The notes: generated from the letters alone by a model not told the origin. A stretch of 64,000 nucleotides of DNA from Thalassospira sp. HJ (GCF_000948415.1 NZ_JYII01000019.1:62001-126000), one strand, 5' to 3'. Positions 1-9,655 are shown, counted from the first letter of the stretch. A program made the numbers and translations.

Positions 1-558
1 GCGCCGCATTACATGTTGCTCAACGGTCTTGCCATGACCGCCATTCTGGGCGCGATGGTAAGGATTGTTCTGACCCGAAGCGGCACCCAAACATCGATGC
101 TGATGTCCTGGCTGGCTGGCACGACCTATTTCACCAATATGAACGAGGTGATGATTGTCGCCGGTGTCACCGGCATTCTTCTGGTGGTGGCAATCGCGCT
201 GCGCCGTCCGCTTGAACTGGCATCCCTTGGCACGGATCAGTCGATCTCGCTCGGCCTTGGAATTTCGGGCTTCCAGTTTGCCATGATGCTGCTTGCGGCC
301 ATTCTGGCCGCAAGTGCGACCCTTCTGGTCGGACCGCTCAGCTTCGTTGGGCTGATGGCCCCGCATCTTGCCCGCGTCGCGGGTTATCGTCTTGCTGGCG
401 GGAATCTGCTGGGTGCGGTTCTGATCGGGGTCAATGTCATGATGGTCGCCGAATGGCTGGCACGAAACATGATCTATCCGGCCCAACTCCCCACCGGCCT
501 GATCGCCGCCCTGATCGGCACGGGTTATTTCCTGATTTTGGCCGCCCGCAAACGCTAG
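1..558 (+). CDS. FecCD/FhuB-type ferric-siderophore ABC permease, 3' part
   Basis: The gene enters from the left edge: codons are open before the first ATG at 13, so the start lies outside the window. The visible part is the C-terminal end of an inner-membrane permease that moves ferric siderophores into the cytoplasm with a binding protein and an ATPase. The motif SFVGLMAPHLAR, which contacts the ATPase in this family, lies near residue 115, followed by two more membrane helices. The ending YPAQLPTGLIAALIGTGYF resembles the end of FhuB, which is normally a double-length (about 660 residue) fusion; whether this copy is a fusion cannot be told. It converges on the FecI/FecR/receptor module downstream, so it is probably its inner-membrane partner. 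Family assignment is firm; the hydroxamate substrate is inference. Confidence 0.85.
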   Translation, partial: APHYMLLNGLAMTAILGAMVRIVLTRSGTQTSMLMSWLAGTTYFTNMNEVMIVAGVTGILLVVAIALRRPLELASLGTDQSISLGLGISGFQFAMMLLAAILAASATLLVGPLSFVGLMAPHLARVAGYRLAGGNLLGAVLIGVNVMMVAEWLARNMIYPAQLPTGLIAALIGTGYFLILAARKR

Positions 559-573
559 GCCGGGCAAACGCCG

Positions 574-990
574 TTAGTCTTTTGAAACCGCCGCCCAATT
601 GCGCGCCAGATCAAAGGCGTGATCAAGGCTATCGGTGCGTTTGACGGCAAAGGGCAACATGCGGGCAAAGTTGCTGTCCTCGGCATCCTCGTGCGCGTCT
701 TCATGATCGTGATCATCATCGCCGTGATGATGGCCTTCATCGACGCGGATCAGGCCCTTGGCAAAGACACCCAGCCGATCGCGGTTACGCTTGAACCATG
801 CGGCGGCCTGTTTGCGGATTTCGTGATCCTGATTGATAAAGCCCGCCACCCGAAAGATCAGAATGGCCGGTTCACTGCGTTCGGCTAGGGCATCAAGGGC
901 CGCGATATAGGCCTTTCCATCCGCATCACTTTGCTGATCAATCATTTCAAACAAAACGATATCGCTTTCGGGTGTTGATGATCTGAACAC
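574..990 (-). CDS. Small His/Asp-rich protein of unknown function
   Basis: A 138-residue protein with no signal peptide or membrane segment. Residues about 85-105 form a loop packed with His, Asp and Glu (HHHGDDDHDHED), a likely divalent-metal binding stretch. Before it is a predicted alpha/beta region (EPAILIFRVAGF, then WFKRNRDRL...AKGLIRV). It lies 90 bases downstream of the TonB receptor on the same strand and may be the last gene of that operon. A similarly sized protein with its own His-rich loop (47615-48061) sits in the other siderophore-type operon, with comparable blocks in a different loop position. I do not recognise a named family. A cytoplasmic role in handling iron or siderophore is inference from position only. 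Confidence 0.75.
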   Translation of the reverse strand: MFRSSTPESDIVLFEMIDQQSDADGKAYIAALDALAERSEPAILIFRVAGFINQDHEIRKQAAAWFKRNRDRLGVFAKGLIRVDEGHHHGDDDHDHEDAHEDAEDSNFARMLPFAVKRTDSLDHAFDLARNWAAVSKD

Positions 991-1079
991 CTTAAATTCT
1001 CCGTGCGGAAATGGCCCGGCAGGAAAACCGCCGGGCCATGGGTCAACGATGTTTCAAGCCGAAATGGCTATAAACCCGA

Positions 1080-3467
1080 TCAGAACTCGCGACGATAACC
1101 AATCGTCACAGTGCGACCGTGCCCAGCAACCGAATAGCCACGCAGTGCAGTCGCCGCCGGGTTTTCGTAGCTGGTATCGAAGATATTCTCGATCCCGAAA
1201 CGGGCCACCCCGCCCAGCAGCGGATAATTACCCGACAGATTGAAGACCAGGCTCGGCTTTATTTTTTCATCTTCGATCTTGTAACGGCCCGCCGTATAGG
1301 TCCCGTCAAACCGCATATTCAGATCGCCCCAAACGTAACTATCAACATAGCCCGTAAAACGGAATGGCGACGGAATACGGTTGTTCGGCAACCATTCTTC
1401 TAAATCGCCGTCTTTGTCCTTGTCGTAACGACCTTCGACATAGGACGCCAGCGCACCAACATAGGTATCTTCGCTTATGTCGTATTCACCGTTCAGTTCC
1501 GCACCGATGATGCGTTCCTTCTGTTGGCTAAGCTTGTTGGTCGCAGAATCAAAGGTATCACCACGTTTGTTGGTGCTCATATAGATGGCACCGCTGGTGC
1601 GGAAATCTTGACCAGTATAACGTGCGGCGATCTCATAGGTTTTGACCTTGGATGCATCAACGTCAATACTTGCGAAGTTAAGCGGTGCACCGGAAACGCC
1701 AGCACGACGGGTATAGGCGCCGACATCAGGAATAGAAAAACCTTCGCTGTAACTAAAAGATGTATCGAGCTTTTCGGTCCAGTGAACAACTGCGGACGCA
1801 TTATACGTTACGGCGTTATAGCTGGTACTTCCCCCAGTAAACTGGGCAGCAGCAATCGGTGTGGTACGGTTATAAAGATAGTTTGGACGCAAATAATCAT
1901 CGACGGTCAAGTCGAACTTCTCGTAGCGGACACCACCAGACAGATCAACAAACTGCGTCACCGGCGCGCTTAGCTGTGCAAATACAGCTTTGCCATCCTG
2001 TTGCATCGGCGCACCGATATCGCGACCGCTGACCGAACGGTATTTGACATCATCATAGATCAAGTCCCCACCCCAGGTCAGAGTCATACCGTCATAGACC
2101 TGATCAAGGCTGGTATCGGTAGAAAGTTTCAGCCCGTATTTGACCGTATCGATCACCGACTGCCCCAACGGATCAAGTGCGGTTGTACTGTCGGCAAGTA
2201 CGAGCTGGAAATTGTTGTGAGTTGAGTCAAAGTCAGACAATGCAGCCTGTTTGTAACTGTCATTGTAAAACAGCTTCAGGTCACCTTTGCCCATCTTGCC
2301 AAAATCATATTCATAACCGCCGGTGAAATACTGGCTTTCATCTTCAAGTGGCTGGCCGGTATAGGCATTATCATAATTGACAGAAACCGGGTCGGTGGTC
2401 AGATCCGTAAAATATTCGATGTCCTGACGGAACCGCACGACTTCCGAAGACAGGAACACACGATGACCTTCAGCCAGCGTCACGCCGGCCTTGCCGAAAA
2501 CATTGAGGTCTTCGGCGTTGTCAAATCCCCCCTGACCGAGCATCGCGTCGGACGGCACCTGATTGCCATAGCCGTCATAGGCATTGCCGGTTTTTGAACC
2601 GGTGACACTGGCCGCAAGATCAACCGCGCCAAAGCCACCGCGGCCCGAAACTGTCAGCGACGGCGAGAAGCTTTCTCCGATATCGTCGGTGTAGCTTTTG
2701 GCATGGGCATCTACGACAAAGACGTTTTTGCCGACTTCACCGGTCTTGGTGATGATGTTGATCGTGGCCCCCGTCGCGCCATCGCCATTCATCGCGTTCG
2801 AGCCGGGGATGACTTCGATGCTTTCGACCTGCTGGATATCGATCATCGATAGGATACGGCTGCTGTTACGAAGCGGCGTATTGCGCGCAACACCGTCAAC
2901 AAGAACCTGCACATCACGGCCACGGAAGGTTTCAGTGCTCGAGATCAGGCTTTGGTCATCAAACATGAAGCCCGGCACATTGTTGCGAATGACATTGGTA
3001 ATGTCGCTGCTTTTGGCCGACTGGGCTTCGATCTGATCGGAGCCAATCACAACGACTGACGGCGACATGGTGGCGATCGAGCGACGTGAACGGGTCGCGG
3101 TCACCACGACTTCGGGCAAGATCAATGTCCCTTGTGCATTGCTGGTGGTCGCCGATACCGGGCGGATAATCACACTGTCATCCGAGACGAACTCAAACCC
3201 GTAGCCCGAGCCTGACAAAAGGCTTTGCAAAGCGTCGCGCGCCGACATGTCCGCAGACAGATTGCCACTTTCCATCCCGGAAAGATCCCCCTGCACGACA
3301 AGCTGCAAACCAAACTGATCGGCAACCTGATCAAGGGCGGTGCGCAGATCCCCTGCGGCAACCGCAACCGGCTGCGCTGTATCCGATGCGGTTTGCGCCA
3401 TGGCCTGCGGGACCGATGCGATCATCAGTGTCGCGACAAGTGCCGTGCTGCCCAAAAGACGGGACAT
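1080..3467 (-). CDS. TonB-dependent siderophore receptor with STN signalling domain (module 1)
   Basis: Outer-membrane receptor of the FecA class, importing a ferric chelate with TonB energy and signalling to FecR. I chose the ATG at 3467: it has a good ribosome site (GGGAAG, 6 bases away) and gives a clean signal peptide ending in AMAQ. The open frame extends upstream to a GTG at 3566, so a longer N-terminus is possible. Mature protein: STN domain (about residues 40-95, contacts FecR), TonB box region, plug (VVTATRSRRS onward, with DVQVLVDGVARNT), then a 22-strand barrel ending in a terminal Phe (YRREF). Order FecI, FecR, receptor on the minus strand is the classic surface-signalling arrangement. 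The ligand cannot be read from sequence. Confidence 0.9.
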   Translation of the reverse strand: MSRLLGSTALVATLMIASVPQAMAQTASDTAQPVAVAAGDLRTALDQVADQFGLQLVVQGDLSGMESGNLSADMSARDALQSLLSGSGYGFEFVSDDSVIIRPVSATTSNAQGTLILPEVVVTATRSRRSIATMSPSVVVIGSDQIEAQSAKSSDITNVIRNNVPGFMFDDQSLISSTETFRGRDVQVLVDGVARNTPLRNSSRILSMIDIQQVESIEVIPGSNAMNGDGATGATINIITKTGEVGKNVFVVDAHAKSYTDDIGESFSPSLTVSGRGGFGAVDLAASVTGSKTGNAYDGYGNQVPSDAMLGQGGFDNAEDLNVFGKAGVTLAEGHRVFLSSEVVRFRQDIEYFTDLTTDPVSVNYDNAYTGQPLEDESQYFTGGYEYDFGKMGKGDLKLFYNDSYKQAALSDFDSTHNNFQLVLADSTTALDPLGQSVIDTVKYGLKLSTDTSLDQVYDGMTLTWGGDLIYDDVKYRSVSGRDIGAPMQQDGKAVFAQLSAPVTQFVDLSGGVRYEKFDLTVDDYLRPNYLYNRTTPIAAAQFTGGSTSYNAVTYNASAVVHWTEKLDTSFSYSEGFSIPDVGAYTRRAGVSGAPLNFASIDVDASKVKTYEIAARYTGQDFRTSGAIYMSTNKRGDTFDSATNKLSQQKERIIGAELNGEYDISEDTYVGALASYVEGRYDKDKDGDLEEWLPNNRIPSPFRFTGYVDSYVWGDLNMRFDGTYTAGRYKIEDEKIKPSLVFNLSGNYPLLGGVARFGIENIFDTSYENPAATALRGYSVAGHGRTVTIGYRREF

Positions 3468-3593
3468 TCCGAGCTTCCCGGTTTCCCCAAATTTCACGAT
3501 CTTCAAGTTCGAACCCCTTCGCATGAAAATAATAATGCAAATCACTATTACCTTCATGACGAACACCCCCGCGAAATGAGGAGGTAAAATTTT

Positions 3594-4661
3594 CTATTTT
3601 TTTGAAATTATTCTGAACCCGCCCGGAACGGCGCGGTCCGTGAGGCCATAAGCCGCCAAAATCGCGCCATAGGCCCCGTCCGGTTTGGTCAGATCGAAAC
3701 TGCCCGAAACGGTAATGTCGCCCATGCGCGGATCGCGCACAAAGCTGGTATCATCCAAAAGCGGTGATAACCGTGCAAACAGCTCATCAATCGGCATGTC
3801 ATTGACCACCCAGCGGCCAGTGCGCCATGCCGCCACCCGATCAAGTGCCACTGTGCCGTAATGCATATCACCATCGGCATCCTGCCAGGACGCCCGGCCC
3901 GCAGTCAGACGGGCGAGCTTGGCCGTGCGGCTTTCAAGATCAACCGTGCCTTCGGATACCTCAACCCGGACATGCCCACCCCATTTCGAGGCACTGAATG
4001 CGGTGCCCACAGCGGTTGCCGTCAGTTTGTTGAGGTGAATGCGAAGCGGTCTTGTGCTGTCCTTGGCGACCTCGATAAACACGCCGCCTTCCTGCACGGT
4101 CAGATCGCGATACTGATCGCTATAGGCCATGGCAACGCGCGTCCCGGGCTCCATCCAGATGCGTGATCCATCGGAAAGTTCATGTACTTCGCTGACAACA
4201 CCGGGATTGCTTGCGGCAATCAGATCGGCATCAGGTTGAAACGCCGAATAGCCCCAGAGCCCGACCAGCAACAGAATGGTGAAGATTGCCAACATCGGAC
4301 GCACGCGCCGCTTGGCCGACCGCATGCCCGGCAGGCGACCATTGCCACCTTCAAGCGCGCCCAACCGTTCCAGATCACGACGGACGGCTTCGCTATCAAA
4401 GCCGAGATGATCCTGCTTAGGCGACGGCGCACCCTTGGCGGGATCGTCCATATCCGAAAGCTCTGCCGCGGCGATTTCCATGCTGTGCCATGTCTGGCGT
4501 GCACGGATGAGGCGCGCAGGATTTTGCGGGTCTGCCGCCTGCCAGCGTTCAAAGGCGATTTCCTCAGCCGCAGTTAACTGCACATCATCAAGGCGCACGG
4601 CCCAGTAATCGGCAATGTCATCATTGCTTTGGCAGTCGTCGGGATAGCGGAATTCAGTCAT
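3594..4661 (-). CDS. FecR-type anti-sigma factor / sigma regulator (module 1)
   Basis: Single-pass inner-membrane protein that holds the FecI sigma factor and activates it when the loaded receptor touches its periplasmic part. N-terminal cytoplasmic segment contains the family pattern (AADPQNPARLIRARQTWHSME), a transmembrane helix (MLAIFTILLLVGLWGYSAF) lies near residue 150, and the periplasmic FecR domain follows (GSRIWMEPGTRVAM, TAVGTAFSAS). The C-terminal STN-like end (GDITVSGSFDLTKPDGAYGAI) is present. Start taken at the internal ATG giving MTEFRYPDD; the open frame extends further to 4724 without a better ribosome site. Lies between its sigma factor and receptor. Roughly 355 residues, slightly longer than usual. 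Confidence 0.88.
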   Translation of the reverse strand: MTEFRYPDDCQSNDDIADYWAVRLDDVQLTAAEEIAFERWQAADPQNPARLIRARQTWHSMEIAAAELSDMDDPAKGAPSPKQDHLGFDSEAVRRDLERLGALEGGNGRLPGMRSAKRRVRPMLAIFTILLLVGLWGYSAFQPDADLIAASNPGVVSEVHELSDGSRIWMEPGTRVAMAYSDQYRDLTVQEGGVFIEVAKDSTRPLRIHLNKLTATAVGTAFSASKWGGHVRVEVSEGTVDLESRTAKLARLTAGRASWQDADGDMHYGTVALDRVAAWRTGRWVVNDMPIDELFARLSPLLDDTSFVRDPRMGDITVSGSFDLTKPDGAYGAILAAYGLTDRAVPGGFRIISKK

Positions 4662-4750
4662 GGCAGTGTCGTTACCCGGCTTCTGGCTGAGGATGCTGTT
4701 GTTTATTTGACGAACGAGCCGCACAAAAGAGGATGTCGGAAGTCCTGATC

Positions 4751-5275
4751 CTAGTTTTCATGGCGCGCCAACACCTGTTTGCAATGTCCAAGCGCCTGAC
4801 GCAAATGCTTTTCTACCATATTGCGACTAATGCCAAGGTGCTCTGCCGCCTCAACCGTGCTGAGATGATCACGCTTGCAGAGCAAGAACACCTCGCGGCA
4901 GCGCGGCGGCAGGTCGTCAATCGCACGGCGAATGATATCAAGGCGCTGGCGATCCGAGCTGATCTGTTCCGGGGTTGCCGACTGGCTTGTCGCCCCATTC
5001 ATGTCACTGATCTCTGCCGGATCGGTGAATTCAACCGGGTTGCGGTTGTTCCGGCGCAAGGCATCAATTGCCAGATTGGTGGCCATCCGCATCAGAAAAG
5101 CCGGCGGGTTGGCGATATCGTCCGGGTCGATATTCCGGTGGCGCAGCTGCACATAAAGGTCCTGCAACACGTCATGGCTTTCGTCGCGCGCGGGCAGATA
5201 CTTCTGCACCTGCCGCAACAAACGATCATGATATTGCTGATAAAGACTATCCCAGGAACGGTCGCAGACCGCCAT
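4751..5275 (-). CDS. FecI-family ECF sigma factor (module 1)
   Basis: Extracytoplasmic-function sigma factor of 174 residues, expected to drive transcription of the receptor gene downstream. Region 2 spans about residues 10-75 (ESHDVLQDLYVQLRH, PPAFLMRMATNLAIDALRR) and region 4 about 115-165 (LPPRCREVFLLCKRDHLSTVEAAEHLGIS). The protein differs clearly from the two other sigma factors in the window, which resemble each other closely. A near-consensus Fur box lies 20 bases upstream of the start, so iron repression of the whole module is likely: low iron gives sigma factor, and substrate on the receptor then releases it. Confidence 0.9.
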   Translation of the reverse strand: MAVCDRSWDSLYQQYHDRLLRQVQKYLPARDESHDVLQDLYVQLRHRNIDPDDIANPPAFLMRMATNLAIDALRRNNRNPVEFTDPAEISDMNGATSQSATPEQISSDRQRLDIIRRAIDDLPPRCREVFLLCKRDHLSTVEAAEHLGISRNMVEKHLRQALGHCKQVLARHEN

Positions 5276-5294
5276 AGCTGCACATCCAGAATTC

Positions 5295-5313
5295 GATAAT
5301 GATAACTGTTATC
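5295..5313. promoter_or_regulatory. Fur box upstream of fecI (module 1)
   Basis: The 19 bases GATAATGATAACTGTTATC match 16 of 19 positions of the classical Fur consensus (GATAATGATAATCATTATC) and form a dyad. It lies 20 bases before the sigma-factor start on the minus strand, a normal place for iron-dependent repression. The rest of the 5276-5525 gap is AT-rich and holds the flagellin leader on the plus strand. Confidence 0.85.
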
Positions 5314-5525
5314 ATTTTCATTAGTGCTTATAAGCAATCCTGACCATCCGTCAATTCAAAAAGCAGATGCCCTTCTGGCAGGCGATAACAAGCACATGTT
5401 GACCCTAAATTAGAATTCTCTGGACAAGATTGCGTTTTAATAATAATGATAAATTCAGGCATCAACTCCTAATTGCGCGTTTTACACGTAGTAAACGTCG
5501 CCAATTTCCAAGTAGGAAAACAAAA

Positions 5526-6875
5526 ATGGCACTAAACATCATATCAAACTATGCAGCCAATGTTGCACATCGCAACCTGTCTGCTTCTGATGCGATGGCG
5601 ACGCGGTCGCTATCAAAGCTGTCCTCGGGTACGCGCGTTGTCTCTGCGCGCGATGATGCGGCGTCCATGGCGATCGGCGCACGACTTAATGCGACGACCC
5701 AGGCGCTTAAAACTGCATCTGTAAACGTTGGTCAAGCCAACTCGATGTTGCAGATTGCCGACGGTGGCATGGCAACCATTGATGATGTTCTCGTCCGCAT
5801 GAAAACGCTGGCGGTGCAGGCTTCATCAGGTAACCTTTCTGATACCGAACGCGGCTTCCTCAATGACGAATTCACCGAACTGCGTGACGAGATTGACCGT
5901 ATCGCATCCTCGACCAACTTCAATGGCATTCAACTGCTTGGCGATGGGGGTGATGTTGCAATTAATCTCACACCCGCTGCCAACAATGCCGCGCTCACAC
6001 CCGCTTTCGGCTTTGACGGGTTCGCGATCACGGACAACAATTACTGGGCACAGGACCCAGGTGAAGATGGTGTCGATGATAACGGGTTTGAGATAAGAAT
6101 TAACGAAGGTTCCGGCGAACAGGTCATCATGACTGTACTTACGGCGATTGAGAACATTGTCGTGCGGACCCAGTCAATTGATATCACCGATTTGGCGGCA
6201 ACCGGCGGAACGCGCGCAATTGCGCCCGGTGAAAATGCGGTGTTGAACTTTGACGAGTTGGGCCTTTCAATTACAGTAAACACCAACTTCTCGGACACCG
6301 TTGATTACATCAGAGCCGGTACCGGCGGTGCCAATGATTTCGGTTTTACTTCAACCAATACCGATTTCATGGGAACTGGCGTCGACACATCCGCCGGTCA
6401 ACTCTTCTTCATGGAAGAGGACAAAGGCCAGAAGCTTTCCAACACAATCGACTTCCAGGTCGGCGGCGGCAACACCGCGAATGATCGTCTTTCGATTAAC
6501 CTGAGCGCAGTTGACTCTGCCGTTTTGGGATCGTCCGGGCTCGGTCAGGAAACGTTGGAAGACCTTGGCGCTAATGCTATTGACACTGCTGCTGGTGCCC
6601 AGAACGCGGTCGAGGTTGTGACGCGCGCCATTGATGATTTGCAGCGCGCCCGCGCTGCCATCGGCACATCCCAGAACCGTTTGGATTTTGCGGCACAGAA
6701 CCTTGCATCGACGCAGGAAAATACTGAATCCGCTCGTTCGACCCTGCTTGATCTGGATGTCGCAGCGGAAATGACGTCCTTTACCTCCAAGCAGATTCTA
6801 GTTCAGTCCGGTGTCGCAATGCTGGCCCAAGCCAACCAGATGCCGCAAAACCTGCTGCGGTTACTGCAAGGCTAA
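5526..6875 (+). CDS. Flagellin
   Basis: Filament protein of about 449 residues. I chose the ATG at 5526 over the upstream in-frame start at 5430: it has an AGGA ribosome site 9 bases upstream and begins MALNIISNYAA, the standard flagellin N-terminus. The conserved D0/D1 helices (MATRSLSKLSSGTRVVSARDD..) occupy about residues 1-145. A variable surface domain spans about 150-330 with many Asn, Asp and Gly. The C-terminal D1/D0 helices end in SGVAMLAQANQMPQNLLRLL. No other flagellar genes are nearby, so this is a stand-alone copy; many Alphaproteobacteria carry several. A strong hairpin follows the stop, indicating a single-gene transcript. Confidence 0.93.
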   Translation: MALNIISNYAANVAHRNLSASDAMATRSLSKLSSGTRVVSARDDAASMAIGARLNATTQALKTASVNVGQANSMLQIADGGMATIDDVLVRMKTLAVQASSGNLSDTERGFLNDEFTELRDEIDRIASSTNFNGIQLLGDGGDVAINLTPAANNAALTPAFGFDGFAITDNNYWAQDPGEDGVDDNGFEIRINEGSGEQVIMTVLTAIENIVVRTQSIDITDLAATGGTRAIAPGENAVLNFDELGLSITVNTNFSDTVDYIRAGTGGANDFGFTSTNTDFMGTGVDTSAGQLFFMEEDKGQKLSNTIDFQVGGGNTANDRLSINLSAVDSAVLGSSGLGQETLEDLGANAIDTAAGAQNAVEVVTRAIDDLQRARAAIGTSQNRLDFAAQNLASTQENTESARSTLLDLDVAAEMTSFTSKQILVQSGVAMLAQANQMPQNLLRLLQG

Positions 6876-6921
6876 CGGACCACATCTGACAAACGTTTTG
6901 ACGTGCCTACCTGTTGCAACA

Positions 6922-6950
6922 ATGGCCCGAACGAAACTCGTTCGGGCCAT
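6922..6950 (+). terminator. Hairpin terminator after flagellin
   Basis: Perfect 13-bp inverted repeat (ATGGCCCGAACGA / TCGTTCGGGCCAT) with a 3-base loop, 47 bases after the flagellin stop. The T-tract is weak (TGATTTTA). It also lies downstream of the uronate dehydrogenase gene, which ends at 6990 on the other strand, and may serve both. Confidence 0.75.
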
Positions 6951-6989
6951 TGATTTTAGGCGGATCTAAGATCGCAAGACGATCCTGTA

Positions 6990-7784
6990 TCAGTCTTCAA
7001 AATGGCCCTTGGCGGCGAAACCACCGCCCTGATACATCACAGCCGGATCATTGCGATCTTCGGGCGGGAAGGCAGCCTCGATCTCGGCCCGGAATTGCTC
7101 CGAGCTATCTTGCGGTTTCCAGCCAAGGAAATCGGCGTGATCGTTGCTCCACCATTTCGATTTGTTGTCCGAAACGCCATACATCACCAGATGACCGGTC
7201 ATCGGCGCAGCAAAGATCGCCTTCATCAGCGAGATAAAGTCACGCGGGCTCATCCAGGTCGAAAGCATCCGGCGATCACGCGGCTTTTCAAAGCATGACC
7301 CGATGCGCAAGGACACGGTTTCAACATCGAACTTGTCGTAATAATAGCTCGCCACTGCCTCGCCATAGCATTTGGTCACACCATAAAGGCTGTCGGGGCG
7401 CAGCTCGGATTTGTCATCAAGCTTTTCGGTGCGTTTATGGAAGCCAATCGCGTGGTTGGAGCTGGCAAACATGATCCGCCCGACCCCGTTCTGACGTGCA
7501 CCCTCATAAAGGTTATAGGTCCCGGCAAGGTTCGCCTGAAGCAGGTCATCAAAGGCCGCCTCGATCGAAATGCCGCCCAGATGAATGATACCATCAACAT
7601 CCTTGGTCAGTTCGATCACGGCTTCCCGATCCGAAAGATCACATTGCACGACTTCCTCGTTCGGACCGGCCGGATCCACGGGTGAAATATCGGAAAGGCG
7701 AATGACATCGGCATAGCCCTTAAGCCCTTCGCGACAAATCTTGCCAAGGTTTCCACCGGCACCGGTAATCAGCAAACGTTTCAT
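6990..7784 (-). CDS. udh: Uronate dehydrogenase (NAD)
   Basis: Oxidises glucuronate or galacturonate to the aldaro-lactone with NAD+ (EC 1.1.1.203), the first step of oxidative uronate breakdown. Extended short-chain dehydrogenase of 264 residues: nucleotide-binding GAGGNLG at residues 8-14, catalytic YxxxK as Y134-K138 (YGVTK), catalytic Ser region SSNHAIGFHKR near 109, and RDRRMLSTW, a signature of bacterial uronate dehydrogenases. Start is the ATG at 7784, with ribosome site GAGG about 7 bases upstream. Followed upstream on the same strand by a TRAP transporter whose binding protein fits uronates. Assignment rests on recognised motifs. Confidence 0.88.
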   Translation of the reverse strand: MKRLLITGAGGNLGKICREGLKGYADVIRLSDISPVDPAGPNEEVVQCDLSDREAVIELTKDVDGIIHLGGISIEAAFDDLLQANLAGTYNLYEGARQNGVGRIMFASSNHAIGFHKRTEKLDDKSELRPDSLYGVTKCYGEAVASYYYDKFDVETVSLRIGSCFEKPRDRRMLSTWMSPRDFISLMKAIFAAPMTGHLVMYGVSDNKSKWWSNDHADFLGWKPQDSSEQFRAEIEAAFPPEDRNDPAVMYQGGGFAAKGHFED

Positions 7785-7821
7785 AACCATCCTCTTTGAT
7801 ATCGATTTTGCCCGCGATCCG

Positions 7822-9108
7822 TTACTCGCCGAACACAAGGTTCGGCAGCGTCATGGAAATCGCAGGGATATAGGTTGTCAGCAAAAGCGCACTCAGGATC
7901 GCCAGATAAAATGGCCAGATCGACTGCACGGCTTTTTCGATTTTAACCCCGCCAATCGCGCACCCGACAAACAAGCACGATCCCACCGGCGGCGTACACA
8001 GGCCAAGACCCAAATTCATCATCAGCACCATGCCGAACTGGATCGGGTCCATACCAAACTGCATGGCAAGCGGCAGGAAGATCGGCGTACAGATCAGGAT
8101 GAGGGCTGCCATATCCATGATCATGCCGGCAATCAGCAGCATGATATTGATCAGCAACAGCACCATGATCGGATTGTCGGTGATGCCGGTAATCGCCTCG
8201 GCCAGGGCATCGGGCACCTGATAAAAGGCCAGCATATAACCATAAGCCGACGCACAGCCAACCAGCAACATCACAAGCGCTGTCGTCTTGGCCGATTGTT
8301 TGACCGCGGCAATAAAGCCAGCCCAGCTGAGCTCACGATAAACCAGCCCCGTGATAATCAGCGCATAGGCCACACCAATCGCACCGGATTCTGTCACGGT
8401 AAACACACCGCTCAAAACCCCGCCAACGATGATGACGGCGGTAAAGAAGCCCGGTATGGCACGCACAGCCGTGCGCCAAACCACCGCCCAGCCCGGGAAC
8501 GGTTCGGCCGGATAACCATGGCGGATCGCAACCAGCCATGTAGCAAGGCCGAGCAACACACACATGATGATGCCCGGAACGACACCTGCCATGAACAGCT
8601 TGGAAATCGAAATGCCCCCGCCGGCCGCAACCGCATACAGGATCATGTTATGGCTTGGCGGGATCATGATACCGGCAATCGAAGACGTCACCGTCACGTT
8701 GACGGCGTAATCCGCACGGTAGCCTTCCTTTTTCATCACCGGGATCAGGATCGATCCAAGGGCGGATGTATCGGCCACTGCGGAACCGGAAATACCGCCA
8801 AACAGCATCGATGAAAACACGTTCACAATGCCAAGGCCGCCACGGCGACTGCCAACCAGTGCGGTTGCAAATTGCACCAGCCTTGATGCAATCCCGCCAT
8901 GAAGCATCAGCTCACCGGCAAAGATGAAGAAAGGAATGGCCAGAAGCGAAAAGGCCGAAATCCCCGACCCGATCCGCTGAAACGCAATCAGGGTTGGCAG
9001 GCCTTCGAAAAAGAACGCACCAAGGGCAGCAATGCCAAGTGCGATGGCAACGGGCATGCCAATCAGAATACCAATGGCAAACACGCCCAGAAGAATGGTC
9101 ATGCCCAT
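7822..9108 (-). CDS. TRAP transporter large permease (DctM)
   Basis: Membrane subunit of a tripartite ATP-independent periplasmic transporter, moving the substrate with sodium or proton flow. 428 residues, hydrophobic throughout with about 12-13 predicted helices in two repeated halves. Family motifs are visible: PFFIFAGELM near residue 60, SGSAVADTSALGS near 107 and PPSHNMILYA near 150. It starts one base after the stop of the small permease, so the two are translated together. With the binding protein and Udh in one strand order, the likely cargo is a hexuronate. Confidence 0.92.
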   Translation of the reverse strand: MGMTILLGVFAIGILIGMPVAIALGIAALGAFFFEGLPTLIAFQRIGSGISAFSLLAIPFFIFAGELMLHGGIASRLVQFATALVGSRRGGLGIVNVFSSMLFGGISGSAVADTSALGSILIPVMKKEGYRADYAVNVTVTSSIAGIMIPPSHNMILYAVAAGGGISISKLFMAGVVPGIIMCVLLGLATWLVAIRHGYPAEPFPGWAVVWRTAVRAIPGFFTAVIIVGGVLSGVFTVTESGAIGVAYALIITGLVYRELSWAGFIAAVKQSAKTTALVMLLVGCASAYGYMLAFYQVPDALAEAITGITDNPIMVLLLINIMLLIAGMIMDMAALILICTPIFLPLAMQFGMDPIQFGMVLMMNLGLGLCTPPVGSCLFVGCAIGGVKIEKAVQSIWPFYLAILSALLLTTYIPAISMTLPNLVFGE

Positions 9109-9109
9109 G

Positions 9110-9655
9110 TTATTTCACGTCCTCATTAAGCAGGTCATCATGGTAAAGGCGGGCTTGGGCGATTGTTTTCCAGTGGGCCACGATCTTGAGGACATGCACA
9201 ACGCTGTAAAACAGGATCCCGGCGCCGCAAACCGCCATTGGCACCGAACGCCAACCGTCCGAAATATGAATGATCGGCATTTTCTTGGCCCAGTTAAAGG
9301 CCACAAGATCCATGCCCCCCATCAGCATCCAATAGCCAAACCACGCCATGGCGGCGTAGCTGATCGCAGCGACGATCGCGGCGATCTTGGGCGGCAGTGC
9401 ATCACGGAAGAATGAAACGGACAGATGGCTGTTATCGCGCATGCCCGCAGCTGCGACCGGAAACGTGATCAGCACAATCAGAATAAGGGAAATCTGCTCA
9501 ACCCATGTCGGGGTCTCATTGAGCACATAACGCCCGAACACCAGCCAGCCAAAGCTCGGGATCAAGGCTACAAGTGCCAGACCGCCAATCAGATTGAGCA
9601 GACCGGCGATGCCGCCCCCAAGGCGGTCGATCAAAGTGATAAGACGAGAAAACAT
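9110..9655 (-). CDS. TRAP transporter small permease (DctQ)
   Basis: 181 residues with four predicted membrane helices, the usual DctQ layout, including LVFGRYVLNETPTWVEQISLILIV with the conserved W-V-E. It pairs with DctM and is needed for contact with the periplasmic binding protein. The start codon follows a GC-rich hairpin that separates it from dctP (9712-9738). Ribosome site is weak (GGCGG). Assignment by size, helix pattern and neighbours. Confidence 0.88.
   Translation of the reverse strand: MFSRLITLIDRLGGGIAGLLNLIGGLALVALIPSFGWLVFGRYVLNETPTWVEQISLILIVLITFPVAAAGMRDNSHLSVSFFRDALPPKIAAIVAAISYAAMAWFGYWMLMGGMDLVAFNWAKKMPIIHISDGWRSVPMAVCGAGILFYSVVHVLKIVAHWKTIAQARLYHDDLLNEDVK

Noticed and set aside
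7741..8814. Long plus-strand open frame (357 codons)
   Set aside because: Lies antisense to the TRAP permease; composition is Arg/His/Gln-rich as expected for a shadow of a hydrophobic gene.
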